DNA of 64,000 bases from Maratus speciosus (GCA_963932465.1 OZ010786.1:535869073-535933072); one strand, 5' to 3'; positions 9,971 to 21,012 are shown, numbered from the stretch's first letter. Notes: generated by a model from the letters alone, not told the origin. A program made the numbers and translations.

Positions 9971-12256
9971 ATGAATTTAGGAAAAGGGAGAAAAATGAAA
10001 AATCGGACTTTGTGTTGCTTGTGCCAGCAAGATATCCGAAAAGATTTACGATGTCCATATAACAAAGAGTGTCATCACAAAGCGTATGATGCACTGGAAG
10101 TAGATTTGAAAAAATTTGTTGATAATGAAGTACCTATGCCTCTTGACGTGATTATGGAGTATTGAGATGATGGCCAAATCACCAACCGTACATTACTGGG
10201 TAACTATCAGAGGCTTTCTCCTGTTAATTTGTCGTTTCGTTAGAGGTCAGCGAGTGGGTAATTGGTTACTTACTAAGAGTTCTAGCGAAGAAATTTGCCC
10301 ATGGTTTTTCGTCTTTGGCCACAAAAACTATTCACTCTAGCTGCCCGATTCTCTGAATGTTTACAACATACCCATCCAAGTGTCCATGAAGCTTTTATTA
10401 AAGGGCAGTTTGTCGTTCAACGTTGTGAAAAAAAGTACTCTTTCATGCCACTAGATCAGAGACACGAGCATAGTATAAAATTCATAAAAGCGGATAGTTG
10501 ACCTAAGCGTATGTATGGTCAGAAAGACGAGAAGGAGGTCATCGAGATTTCAAGACCTAAAGTGCTAAAATACGTGATTTTGAATGTAATACGAATTATT
10601 CATCCGTAAATAATCAGGAATATCAGGAATCTTCTACCACCGAACAGACAAAATTTCTTGAGCAATTAAAAGCCCTTCTTAATGTAGTACAAGATGGAAC
10701 AATTGTAAATCCGTTTAAAGTGACAGGTATGGAACTCGTCACATTGGATACCGGTGAGGTCATGGATCCTGTTTTTTCTACATGCCTGAAGGAAGGCAAG
10801 GGGATGGGCGAAACCATGTATAAGGACTTTGTGAGGGACATAATTCAAAGTGCTACAACTCACCTATAAGTCACAATTCCAAGGGCAACCATATATACAT
10901 TCAGCAACCGGCCGCCTGCAAATCTCAAGAAAGGAACCAATATGTTGGGAACAGCGAAGGCAAATGCATCTCTCTTCACGAAGCTATTTCTATATCTGCA
11001 AGCATAACCACAAGCAGACATAGATGACTTCTTCAGACACGAGAACCAGCGTGACCCGCCTTCATTATCTAACGAGGGATAATTACTGTCAGAAACGAAA
11101 TCTGCTCTACTTGGGTGGCTTCCTGGTATTCCTGACACAGGACGCTCTCAATCATTCAAGAAGGCATCAGTGCTTGTACTCGATATGCCGGCAGTTATTC
11201 ATATTATAAAACCACTGCGTGCCACAGTTTTCGGGGAATATATAAATATGCACCTACTGCTATTTATATAAAGTATAATGACGCCTAGCATCACAAGAGT
11301 AGATGCAGTCTGGGACACATATCACGATGGTAGTCTTAAATCACAAACCCGGGACAAACGAGGTGATACTTCAGGGCATCGAACTAGAGTGACTGAGAAA
11401 ACACCTATACCAAAAGGTTCGGCATGGCAGAAATTTTTATCAAATTCCAACAATAAACAAGAGTTATTTAACCTCCTCAGCGTGAAATTGGCTGAAGGTA
11501 TTAACTGTTCACCACAAATGATAATCAGGTGCTAAGCAACAGAACGAGTGACATATCAACCATGTCTCCAAGCCAGCAAGAAGAAGCAGACACCAGAATC
11601 ATGTTGCACTTGCTAAACGCAGCTGAGCAAGGACATGCCAAAGCATACCTCATCACAGTGGACACAAACATGGTTGTTCTGACCATATGTCACTTGAAAC
11701 GGTTGAATATGTCAGAGTTATGGATAGGCTTTGGATATGGAAAGACCTTTAAAGAGCTTCCAATCCATCACATCTGTCAACAACGTGGACCTGAAAGCTC
11801 CGAAGCCCTTATCTTTTTTCATGCAGTTAAGGGGTGTGATGGAACATCATCGATGTTTGGAATAGGTAAAAATACGGCATGGAATGCATTGGCTGCTTAT
11901 CCTGAGGTCACTGACACGTTCACTGACATTAAAAATACACCTAATAGTTTCACGTTACAATTACAGCACTTGTCTCATCTTGAACGTTTACATTTCTTAT
12001 ATAGAGCAAACACTGTGGTGCAGATTCAGTCAATGATGGAAGGAAATGGATGGTTACCCAAAGCCTAAAGTCCCTTGAATCTATACCACCATCACAATGT
12101 GCTTTATTTCAGCATAGAAAGCGATCTCTGCTCATTACCGCATTCATTTGGAAGATCTCACTGTCCAAATCACCTGATATTCCTGATTATATTAAATGGG
12201 GTTGGGAATGGATGATAGAACCAAAGAATGGGTACCCAACTAGACTGATCTTCTAG
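9971..12256 (+). pseudogene. Academ-like transposase with XPG-type nuclease domain, frameshifted
   Basis: Successive frames give one protein family in the expected order. An N-terminal Cys motif 'CCLCQQD' lies near 10013. A stop follows at about 10163, and 10295-10501 continues. About 10641-10889 has 'NPFKVTGMELVTLDTGEVMD'. About 11020-11250 has 'DDFFRHENQRDPPSLSNEG' and, past a stop, 'VLVLDMPAVIHIIKPLRATV'. About 11278-11535 has 'RVDAVWDTYHDGSLK'. After a frameshift, 11529-12068 has 'QEEADTRIMLHLLNAAEQGH', 'VDTNMVVLTI' and 'GCDGTSSMFGIGKNTAW'. The last block resembles the XPG/FEN1 acidic centre and helix-hairpin-helix. The family usually reads DTD where this copy has DTN (Asn at 11667-11669). 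Several stops and at least two frameshifts make it inactive. Confidence 0.7.
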
Positions 12257-12719
12257 AGGAAAGCCACGAATGTTCATTGCTACTCAATTGTGGTTGTTTG
12301 GTCTCATGCACAGGCAGATGTAAATGTTATGGAGCTGGTATTCGTTGGAGCCCATTGTGCAAGTGTCAAGAAGGCTGTACAAATAACTCGCATAATACAT
12401 GAAGTAACAAGTATATATTATGTTGCAAGGCTGTAACGTACGCCAAATTCTATAATATTTGTGTCAACCATTCATGTTTCTTTATATTTTGTAATTAATA
12501 AATTACATCGAATTAATAAAAAAAAATTGCTTATTTACCTTGAGTTTTACTGTCTAATCAGATACGTCATAACTCTGAAATTGATTTCTAAACATAAATT
12601 AGACCTGATAAATGTATTCTAGAACCTATAAAATATTCCTCGTATTCTAGAACCTATAAAAAGTGATATTACGTAAGTTTTTGTGACTAAAAGAAGCCCA
12701 TCAAATTAAAATACCAATA

Positions 12720-12865
12720 CAGATGGCGGTCAGATTGCATTTCTAGCAAACAACCCACCAGAGGGCGCGCACAAGTTTTTTGCGATGGTTTCCTTAAATC
12801 TTAAGACAATATCTAAGATTATACCAAATTTCAAAGACTTGGCACAAAGTGCACGATTCCTCACA
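12720..12865 (-). repeat. Inner part of the right TIR of the Academ-like element
   Basis: This is the inverse of 9585-9745. Shared landmarks are gagggcgcgcacaagtttt against the left 'cttgtgcgcgcactc', and 'tttcaaagacttggcacaaa'. The continuation of the TIR lies beyond the piggyBac insertion. Confidence 0.75.
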
Positions 12866-13118
12866 AGTTCCTCCCACGCTAGAAGAAATACGCATAATTT
12901 ATGCTATAAATACGTACTTATCTCAATACATTTTGATAACCTCACACACAAAAAAAGACAAACTGTCTCACAGTGATAAAAAGTTAATATTCAGTATGTT
13001 CAAAAAGTTCGCCATTGCTCACGACACACGTTTGTATTCGTGAAAGTAATTCTGCATACACATTTCTCAGCATGGAAAGTCTATTGCAAGTCTCTTCAAT
13101 ACGACGACATAGACTTAA

Positions 13119-13328
13119 TCCTTTCAAGGGCGGTGGCTAGATGGTCTAGCCACCTAATTTTAATTATAAAACTGACAAATGGCACCACGAATATTTTAAT
13201 GAAATTTTGCTTTTGTAATGAAAGGGAAAATTGCGGGTTTTTGTTTTCTGAGAAATTTGTTTGAATATTCTGGTGTCAGTCAATTATTTCATACGTTTAC
13301 GAACAGAATTCTTCTGACCCTGAAAGGG
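13119..13328. mobile_element. TTAA-type MITE, 210 bp
   Basis: Left flank TTAA is at 13115-13118; the right flank is TTAT (13329-13332), read as a mutated TTAA. The ends are tcctttcaagggcgg on the left and ccctttcagggtc (minus strand) on the right. A perfect hairpin sits just inside the left end: ggtggctagatggtctagccacc around 13131-13153. This is a piggyBac-type MITE inside the right TIR of the Academ-like element. Confidence 0.6.
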
Positions 13329-13345
13329 TTATTCTAAAATTTTAA

Positions 13346-15191
13346 CACATTAAGCGCCATTGCTCCTATTTTGGGAACATTACTTTAAGATTTTTTTCTA
13401 AAATGAGTATATTATATATTGGCAAAAAGTTTATGTTATTTATATTATGGATATACGAGATAACTTCTGTAATATTTTTAAAAAGTTTCATTTGTATTTT
13501 CCATTTTTTAAAACAAGTTTAAAAAGACGAAATTTAGCTATTTGACCTTTTATTTTTAGAAAAATAACGTACTAATAAAATTATATTTTTTATTCAAAAT
13601 ATGTTTATAACTGTCTATTGTCTAATACTACATACATCCGTAGTTAATAAGTATAATAGATTCATCACAAGTCATGAAAGAACGAGTTGCTCCCGTAACG
13701 GGAGCAATGGCGCTTTCGTTAGTTTTCAAGACCAGACGGATTGCGTAAATTAGGAAGACCTAATACCGTGCTTTTATTATGCGCGTGAAAACTCTCTGTA
13801 TAGAAACTTTGGAAATGCTTTTTATTCGTTCTAACAAACTTTATTTGGAAGTGTTATTTTCAAAATCTGAATCTTACTTATTAGATACTTTCTTTCTTTC
13901 AAAAAGCTATATTTTTAGTAGGCTTTTCTATTTTTTCGTATCGCATATTTCGATTTTAAGAAAAAGATACCTGTGAAAGTTTTAACTGTGCCTCAAGCTT
14001 TGTATTATTTTGAACAGATGATTATTCGGATGATTTGGAAATCATTTGTTTGCCACCTGATCCCGGAATTATATATTTTTAATTAATTTATGTCCTTATC
14101 AATATTATTAGAAATGAGGGACAGGCATTTTCGGACCACTGGAACAATTCGAGATAGTACAAAATTGTCCTTTGATAGATTCCAAAGCTTTGAAGAAGAA
14201 ATACAGAGAAACATTTGACTCTATTTCTACGGAATCATTTAGCATTGTGAAATAGAAAGACAATCAGGTTGTTTGTCTGGCTCAAAATATTGAACCTATA
14301 TAACCAGTAGGTTCAGCAAAAACATTGAGCATAGCAGATAAGAAAAAAATTGATATACCGCAGCCATTCTTGTAGCATCTTATAAAAAAAACATGGGAGT
14401 TGTCGATTTGCTTGATCGGTGTTTGAGTATTTATCGCCCAAAAATAAGAGGGAAGAAATGGTAGTGGCCATTTTTCAACAACATGCTAAATATGGGAGTT
14501 ATATCAGCTTGGAGAATGCATAAGGAATGTAAAGGAAAACTTACTCAAATAGAATTTCTCCATGAAATTGTTTCGTCATTGATAAAAGTAGAACAGAAAA
14601 TAGAAGAACATCCACGTTCGAACCCTTCTGGATTTCTGTAAAGTAACGTGCCTTTTGATGGCGTGAAACATTTTCTAGAAAATGCTTGTAAACAATCTAG
14701 GTTAAAAGTATGTTAAAAAAATACTCGAGTTTCCTGCAAAAGGTACAATGTAATGCTGCATAAAAATTGTTTAGTCTTCTTTCATGTAAAATACAGAGAA
14801 AAGATAATGTAATGGTGAAAAATAAAGATATATAATGAAAATGCTTATGATAAAGTAAATTGAGTTTTAAAAATTTATTATAAATGTACATGTTTATTAT
14901 AATTCTAGATGTAATTTATCTGAATTTTTCCTAAAATGTCTGTTTCAGAATGATGTAGTCTTTTTTATTCCTAAAGAATTGAAAAATAACTGTTATAACT
15001 ACACGGAGACAAAAGTTTATTTTTGTAAAAAAATTACTCCCATTGCGCCATTGCTCCCATTTCGGGAACATACTGTTTTTCATAAATAATCAATTTTTTT
15101 TTTCAAAAGTACTTTAATGACATTCTGTTCATTGAGAAAAAACTATGATTCTTAAAAATATCGATTAATATATATAGCGGCGCTTAATGGG
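13346..15191 (+). mobile_element. piggyBac-like transposon, decayed, TTAA target duplication
   Basis: TTAA is at 13342-13345 and 15192-15195. The terminal inverted repeats are cacattaagcgcc on the left and cccattaagcgcc (minus strand) on the right. A subterminal sequence gcgccattgctcc(t/c)att followed by cgggaac/gggaac occurs in direct orientation near both ends (13353 and 15046). Another copy at about 13691-13716 forms a ctcccgtaacgggag palindrome. It encodes a decayed piggyBac transposase. It split the right TIR of the Academ-like element and is therefore younger than it. Confidence 0.85.
14018..14800 (+). pseudogene. piggyBac-type transposase (PGBD family), decayed and internally deleted
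   Basis: An acidic N-terminal stretch 'DDYSDDLEIICLPPDPG' is readable near 14018. From 14114 comes 'FRTTGTIRDS'. Then 'KKNMGVVDLLDRCLSIYRP' appears, the family's YNKxMGGVD(L/F)xD region, with the usual second Gly replaced by Val. It continues with 'KW' and, after a small frame change, 'WWPFFNN'. A Cys/His-rich C-terminus follows around 14670-14790: 'ENACKQSRLKVC', a stop, then 'TRVSCKRYNVMLHKNC', as in piggyBac C-terminal zinc-binding domains. Most of the catalytic core between the acidic region and GTIR is missing, and stops occur throughout. It is inactive. Confidence 0.8.
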
Positions 15192-15299
15192 TTAAATGCA
15201 TTGGAAATTAAATCTTTACAGACATTATAGCACAGTACAACGTCACAATCTGCAACTGTGCACTGCTACATTTCCGGAATGTGAATAGGCAAAGTAGAA

Positions 15300-15607
15300 T
15301 CGTCGCTCATCGATTTCGGACATTTTTGTGTATGCAGGCGACGATTTATCTTATCCACGTGAACAAAGTGTCGTTTCGTACTAATTAATTGATGTTCTAA
15401 AACTTTCTAATTGGAAAATTTGCTCTACCTCTTTTCGTTTTCGATTTGCAATGGCAATCTTCCAAATTTCGCCACAAGGGGGTGCTGCTGTCGTTTGCAT
15501 TAGGTCGGGCGTAGTAGTTTTACTGTACCGTTACCTCACTTGTATAGCTGTAGCTCTCTCCGTTCGCATGTATTTTCAGGTAAAAAGGTACTTTCCTTTG
15601 CACTCTC
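15300..15607 (-). repeat. Outer part of the right TIR of the Academ-like element
   Basis: The inverse of about 9202-9500. Shared landmarks include tgtatagctgtagctctctccg, cgttttcgatttgcaatgg, ttccaaatttcgccac and ttatcttatcc. The small plus-strand open frame 15451-15642 lies in this repeat and is not a gene. Confidence 0.8.
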
Positions 15608-15816
15608 TATACTATACAGATATACCCAACCCTACATTGTAAAGTTATTACAAAGCCTTAGTATTCTTTTAGCAACGATATTTTTGTAATAGTACACTTA
15701 CTAATTCATATATTATTGTACGGAACCCTCTGTGCGCGAATAGTACTCGCACTTGACCGTTTATTAATTTGTATATTCACTATTGTAGATGATCATTTGT
15801 ATTGCTTTATAATGGT

Positions 15817-15844
15817 TATATATATATATATATATATATATATA
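15817..15844. repeat. (TA)n microsatellite
   Basis: A pure TA dinucleotide run just downstream of the old repeat's right end. Confidence 0.85.
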
Positions 15845-16176
15845 AGCTAAATAAAGTTACAAAAATGTTAATAACATTTAATCTGATAAGCGATATAGCT
15901 GCAAATAACCAAACAGCAGACTCAAAATTCCACACCATAATTAAACATAAACACATATAATCAATGAAAATACCAAAGAAAAAACGTTAATTTATCAAAT
16001 TTGAAGCAGAAATCAAAATAAAAATGCTTTGGCCTCGTATGTTTATATATACGTCAATACACCAAAGAAAAAATTATATTTTATCAAACTGGTTCAAGTT
16101 CATCTGTGTTGTTTAGTTATTAAACGGATATATAAACCATTAAAAAAACTTATAATACTGGATCAAGAAAACAAAA
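15845..16176. other. AT-rich stretch, nothing recognised
   Basis: AT-rich sequence. A phrase 'accaaagaaaaaa' appears twice (about 15971 and 16060). No coding or TIR signal is visible. Confidence 0.5.
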
Positions 16177-16310
16177 CTAAAAGGATGTTGCCTCATCGGC
16201 AGTGAGTATATTGTAAAATACCCATGTTTGAGAACGAAAATTATTATAAGGAATACGTGCAATAGAGGTCAGTAGGTTTTGGCCAGAGTGTCGTAAGGCA
16301 TAAATCAAAT

Positions 16311-16345
<35 letters not shown>

Positions 16346-16630
16346 AAAAAAAGTACATTCAAAAACATTTTACAAACACTCCTCCAACAGACCTGACGCC
16401 ACAATAAACAGCATATATGGCAAATAAGATGATACGTGACGCAACACAATACAGGTAGAAAACATAACGTTATCGTCACCAGAATTTATTAATTTTTTAA
16501 CTTCCAAGTTAATACGTTCTGGTACTAATAATGATGTTTTTGCTACCTGTATCACATAATGTACATTCCAATCTAAAGAAATATTTGACGTGAAAAACAG
16601 GTGTAATTTACAGTAAATAGCAAAAGTCAT
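16177..16630 (-). pseudogene. Possible decayed coding fragment, unidentified
   Basis: Two overlapping minus-strand frames (16370-16630 and 16177-16479) can be read as one protein broken by a frame change and by an A31 tract (16313-16343). The first has a hydrophobic stretch 'SSYLPYMLFIVASGLL'. The second ends 'NNFRSQTWVFYNILTADEA' before a stop. The composition is more protein-like than the neighbouring frames. I do not recognise the family; a membrane-receptor exon or an element fragment are both possible. This is weak evidence and chance cannot be excluded. Confidence 0.2.
16313..16343. repeat. Poly(A) tract, 31 bp
   Basis: An uninterrupted A run, followed after two G by a further A run. 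It interrupts the coding-like fragment. Confidence 0.9.
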
Positions 16631-17985
16631 TTTTTTTTCGAAAGCTTAGCGACACAGCCATTAAGCAACCAAAATCTGATGTTTAAAAATGCATCGAAAT
16701 TCAACCAGTGTCCATGTCCATTGACTCACAGTCGCAGACATCATTGAGAAACCGTTCAAAATTCTTTATGTCGTCATACGACTGGCAATCATACGGCAAT
16801 TAGTCAAAATCGAAGTCTACCTGTAAAATGTCAATGTATATTTCTAAAATTCAGTTGTATGTTATTTTTAGAACAGGAAGTACTGACGAAATGAAAATAA
16901 AAAGCTCTTTTAGAAATATTTATTTATTTATTTATTTTTTTTTTTTTTTTTTTGCTAGAGCATAATTTAAAATAGCGAAATATCTGACCTATAACAGTAT
17001 TAATGTAAACACGTTTATGTATATTTGAACTCCAGTTAACCAATTGGGGAACCTGAAAGCTAAAATTATTACATTTATTGTAAAATAATATATGTATACC
17101 TTTTGAAATATGTATATTCAAGTCAAGGTAATCAGTGGCTTTACTATTTTAATTTATTTGTCAAATGTCAATCGAGACATATATCCCGGTATGAAAATCT
17201 GATTATTCAGAACGATTCTATATTTTGATAAAAATGTAGGCTATATTAAAGATGTTTAAACATATTTTGGGTACTTTGCGTTTGACGAACACGGGTTACA
17301 CTTTTATACATTAAAGCACTAATTGTACAAAACTGAATTATTATAGTTGTCAAATGAGAATTTCGATGCTATATAGCCACATATAAATCATTTTTTCTTA
17401 CCAAAATTTCTTATTTCATAAATAGTTTTTTTTTTTCTTTTTTTAACATGGTCTGCACAATTCGGCATTTGCTCTTCATTTCTTCGAAAGATATGTTTGA
17501 TTTACATTCTAATATATTTATAAAATTACATTCTACAATAATGTATTCATGATTTATGAATACAAAAATAGTCAATGTTCGAACATAAACAGATTGAAAT
17601 ATCACTGCAAGATTCTCGTTTTGCTTTTTTAAATGGTGTCAGATTTACAGATCATATCCATAGTTTTTCCAGAATATTCTATAAATCCTACCTAATTGCA
17701 TTTTTACAAGATTTTGACGAATTCGACTGACATATTCAGTGGTGTGTTAGTAAGTCTTAATAGTACGAAAAATGTCTATATAGCAAGTTGTGGCAAACCG
17801 CATATTTAATAAAGATATAGGGCGTTCTACATTATATCCCTTTGGGTTGACAATAACAACTTTCAGTAAACTGAAGTTCATTACAATAAAACTTTTAATG
17901 TACGTTCTCACCTTTATTTTAAACATGATAAAAAAAATGGTGTAGAAGTTTCCATTGTACGCGCTAGCAGTATGCACTTGAAGCT
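16631..17985. other. AT-rich non-coding stretch
   Basis: Contains short ttta/T runs near 16920-16953 and no frames with recognisable domains. Nothing further is supported. Confidence 0.5.
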
Positions 17986-17997
17986 CCACATTTTTGG

Positions 17998-18247
17998 TAA
18001 TAGGTTTGGTGTTGTTTATGACGGCCAATTATGCACACGAGGGATATGTGTCCAAAGGGGGGAGTGTTCCCTCCGTGTGTGCATTTTTAAGGGAACCTAA
18101 CCCGTATTTACGCAAGGTAATACAAGGTTCGAAGAAAACGACTGAAAACTCCGGCAAGATTAGGCCGACGGGCGCAATTCGGTTCGAACCCAGCACCTCC
18201 CGTTTACCAACTTTGAGATCAGAACCTCTGGGCCACTGGTGAGGTTT
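17998..18247 (-). mobile_element. tRNA-derived SINE with target duplication
   Basis: On the minus strand an A-box-like tggcccagagg is followed by a perfect B box ggttcgaacc (plus strand 18181-18191 region), which together form an RNA polymerase III promoter. About 130 bp of non-tRNA body follow. The copy is bounded by ccacatttttgg (17986-17997) and ccacattttgg (18248-18258), a target-site duplication with one T-run difference. Both plus- and minus-strand open frames over this copy are incidental. The SINE family name is not known to me. Confidence 0.8.
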
Positions 18248-18258
18248 CCACATTTTGG

Positions 18259-20119
18259 ACTGGGATTACCAGTTCATATGGTATCATCGATTGCTTGAGA
18301 ACCCTGTTTTTCCATAACTTTTCGTGTTGTTATAGCATTTCACGGCACATTTCGTTGCATTTGTATTGCAATGTTTATGTTTTTTTCTCAAAATTATTAC
18401 CGTCAATAAAATGTCAGTTAGGATGAAAGACACTACATTTGTGTTTGCTATCAAATGTACCAGGGCAACATTTACTCCACTTGATACCTAGTATCACCCC
18501 TCATAATTTGTTTGTCGAATTTCACAACACCCTGTACAAAACAATAAAAAATATTATGCATTTCCCGTAGTTCTAACTGAAAGTATTAACATTATGCCGG
18601 TTGTGTTATGAAAAATTAATAATTTTAATGTTGTGATTTTCCTCTATATTTTGTATTTAACCCACATATGCCTAACGTCCTATTTTTGGGTCACTTTGAA
18701 TTTAACTAAATTTTTATAATGTTCTTCTTTTTTATAACATAAAAATTACATGAAATAATTATCTATAAATGTCTTTATCTCTTACCGAGAGATGACAGCT
18801 TAAGATGGGTATTTATTTGCTTAAATGAAGGCTTTTTTTTCGAATACATAGATTTTTCATTTTTCAAGATAGCGAAATGTAAAAAGAAGGTTTATTTGAG
18901 TTTTTCCTACCAATGATCCAAATAAATAAGTCCTAATCTTAGCTTGTTGGCTTCTTTGAAATAGGTATTTTTTTAAATTGTGAAATTATATGTTCAAGCC
19001 TTTTTTTTATGCATTTTTGTAACGTACAAAATACAGGGTGGTAGGCAAGAATGGCTGCATATTTTTCTTAGCCGTTTAGGGGAAAGTAATTTATATAAAG
19101 TTCTTTTCAAGTTTATCATGAAACAAATTGTTTTTAAGCGACAAATACAATTATTCTTAGTTTATTATTACTAATACTTATAATGTTGTTAGTCCCTATA
19201 AAGAAAGAAATATATTTTTTATTTGTTATTCCCATATTGAATAAGTTTACATTTCATCAAATAATACAAAAAAAAAAATAGCGGGATTTTTTTTACTATT
19301 TTTCCAGTTCATTTTGCGACATTTTAAAGTAATTTTACCAATAAATTTGAGAAAACATAAATTCAAGCACAAATGGTTTAACAAAATATAATATAATTTT
19401 AATAAACTATTTTTTTCACTAGAATTAACGTATGCATTACATCATCTATCTTCTCATAAATTACTTTCTGCATGCATATTATTTTTCGTAATTTTTTATA
19501 ATGGTGCTTTAGTTTGGTTTCCACCCATCATTCCCACCTCTTAACTAATCGAAAAGTACCTATTTTAGGTAAGTGTTGAATATTTTTATTGAAATATATT
19601 TCTCTTATATGTAATATATTAAAATGCATTTTCCTTTTTAAAGACTAAAACCAGGCAGAGCATCACATAAAAACTTGTTTAATACAATCTTAAATCAATC
19701 TGTATTTTTCAGTATAAAACCTACCTTTTCCCACATTGGTCATTTACGTGATAAAATTCTCTACTTTCAATTTTATATATGGAATATTTTCATAAAAGTT
19801 TAGACAGAAATAACAGGAAGACGCTTGGGACGCATGTGTGAGTGACAAGTATGCAGAATCTCCACACTAAAAATATGCTTTTAAAAAAATTATCGATTTT
19901 TTTTCCAGTGTAGTGCTTTTGAAGATTTGAGCAATCATATAAAAAATATATGCATACCTTTGAAATGCAATTATTTTCGTGTAGATAAGAGTTTATTTTT
20001 ATAGGAAAGTCCAACAATGTTGTTTCGTTTAGTGTAATGAATTCATTTTTAGTATATATATTATCATTCTACTATCATATTAGTATATATGTATCATTCA
20101 TATTTAGTATAATGAATAT
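18259..20119. other. AT-rich stretch with orphan transposon-like ends
   Basis: An inward-reading 'accctgtac' at about 18528 and 'tacagggtgg' at about 19033 look like TIRs of 'tacagggtg' elements, but I could not find the partner of either. The rest is AT-rich, apart from the dispersed repeat at 19640-19880. Confidence 0.4.
19640..19880 (+). repeat. Dispersed repeat copy (partner at 54340-54580)
   Basis: Shared ordered phrases are ttgtttaatac, aaat(c)aat(c/g), ttttccacatt, cat(t/g)ta/gat, ataaaattctctactt and ggaatatttt. The class is unknown and divergence is moderate. Confidence 0.55.
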
Positions 20120-20660
20120 ATTCGTTTAGTCAAAATGAATATAGCGATTACAAACAGCTATAACTATTTAATGGAAAAAAATATCACTAAGATTAAAACA
20201 GAATGTAGACGGAACTTCAAATTTTCTTTACGTAAGGTGAAGTGGAAGCCTACGCATGCGCGATTTGAAACTTTGCAACGACAAGAAATTTGTTCATTCC
20301 GGCCGTCACATTAGTAAAAATGACCAATTATGACGGTAAAAATGACCGATTTTCTTTCTATGGGGTTATGGGACAGACAGGATGCCTTCCATGCCCAAAA
20401 CAATTGAAGAACTCAAAGTACGCATCTGTAATGCGCTTGCGTCGGTGACTGAACAAATGCTTCAGAATGTATGGCGTGAAATGGACTACCGATTAGATGC
20501 TGTCCGACTGACCAAGGAAAGTCACATAGAACATCTATGACGTATGTATAGAAAATTCTGAGGTGCCGTTTAAATTCTGTGTTAATCTTATCGATAAATT
20601 ATTTCCCATTAAATAGTTATAGCCGTTTGTAATCGCTATATTCATTTTGACTTACCCGGT
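20120..20660 (+). mobile_element. Non-autonomous Tc1/mariner-group element with transposase tail
   Basis: Long inverted repeats pair 20126-20172 with 20606-20655. Both read 'gtcaaaatgaatatagcgat' and 'ctataactatttaatgg', with a single difference in 'cagcta/cggcta'. The interior keeps the last part of a transposase gene. The element is short (about 540 bp) and is presumably mobilised in trans. Confidence 0.75.
20391..20540 (+). pseudogene. Transposase C-terminal tail (DUF4817-associated Tc1/mariner type)
   Basis: A frame of 49 codons begins MPKTIEELK, contains 'QMLQNVWREMDYRLDAVR' and ends 'SHIEHL' before TGA. This is the typical C-terminus of the arthropod transposases whose N-terminus is a DUF4817 helix-turn-helix. 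The catalytic and DNA-binding regions are absent, so only the tail was retained within the deletion derivative. Confidence 0.75.
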
Positions 20661-20971
20661 ATTTATTTTTTTATGCAACATGACTTGTTAATGATTGGTG
20701 TTTTTAGCCTAAACAAGTATTATCGTGATTTTGAGGCTTAAAAAACTTTTATTCATGCTTGAAATAAGCATGCCCTATATAGCAGGAGTTTGTTTATTTT
20801 TATTTATAATACTGAACAAAAAATAACCTTATGAGATTATGTATTTAGAATGAAAATGAAGAATAACATAAGATGATATAATTCCTTTTTTTTTATGTAA
20901 GAATTATGATAAGTTCTGTTACTGAATTTCGTTTCAGTTTTCAACTAAAAGCACATTTAAAATATAACTGT

Positions 20972-21012
<41 letters not shown>

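Larger units (their letters stand above)
9202..15607 (+). mobile_element. Academ-like DNA transposon with long TIRs, decayed, carrying two insertions
   Basis: The left end is cagggtgcaaaggga. The right end, read inward on the minus strand, is gagagtgcaaaggaaag. TATA flanks both sides (9198-9201 and 15608-15611), a 4-bp target duplication. Long inverted repeats pair about 9202-9500 with about 15300-15607 and 9585-9745 with 12720-12865. The right repeat is split because the MITE at 13119-13328 and the piggyBac-like element at 13346-15191 landed in it. Without these the element is roughly 4.3 kb and holds one decayed transposase gene. Academ is my recollection of the superfamily whose transposase is linked to an XPG-like nuclease; the element boundaries are better supported than the name. 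Confidence 0.7.
8202..15761 (+). mobile_element. Old dispersed arthropod-type repeat split by nested insertions
   Basis: The left end carries agggttcagt and, downstream, aaaaacggaaccgtt, tgtctgtccgcctgtctgtc and cacagcc. The right end (15718-15761) carries acggaaccctctgtgcgcga and actcgcacttgaccg. I remember this pair of ends, agggttccg/acggaaccct followed by a TGCGCGAG...CTCGCACTTG tail, from repeats that are common in arthropod (especially lepidopteran) genomes. I do not know its formal class. The interior of about 1.1 kb is interrupted by the MITE at 8828-9086 and by the Academ-like element at 9202-15607, so this is the oldest layer. Confidence 0.6.

Noticed and set aside
18528..19055. A pair 'accctgtac' ... 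'tacagggtgg' as ends of one element
   Set aside because: The two ends face outward relative to the sequence between them, so they cannot bound one element. Partners were not found.
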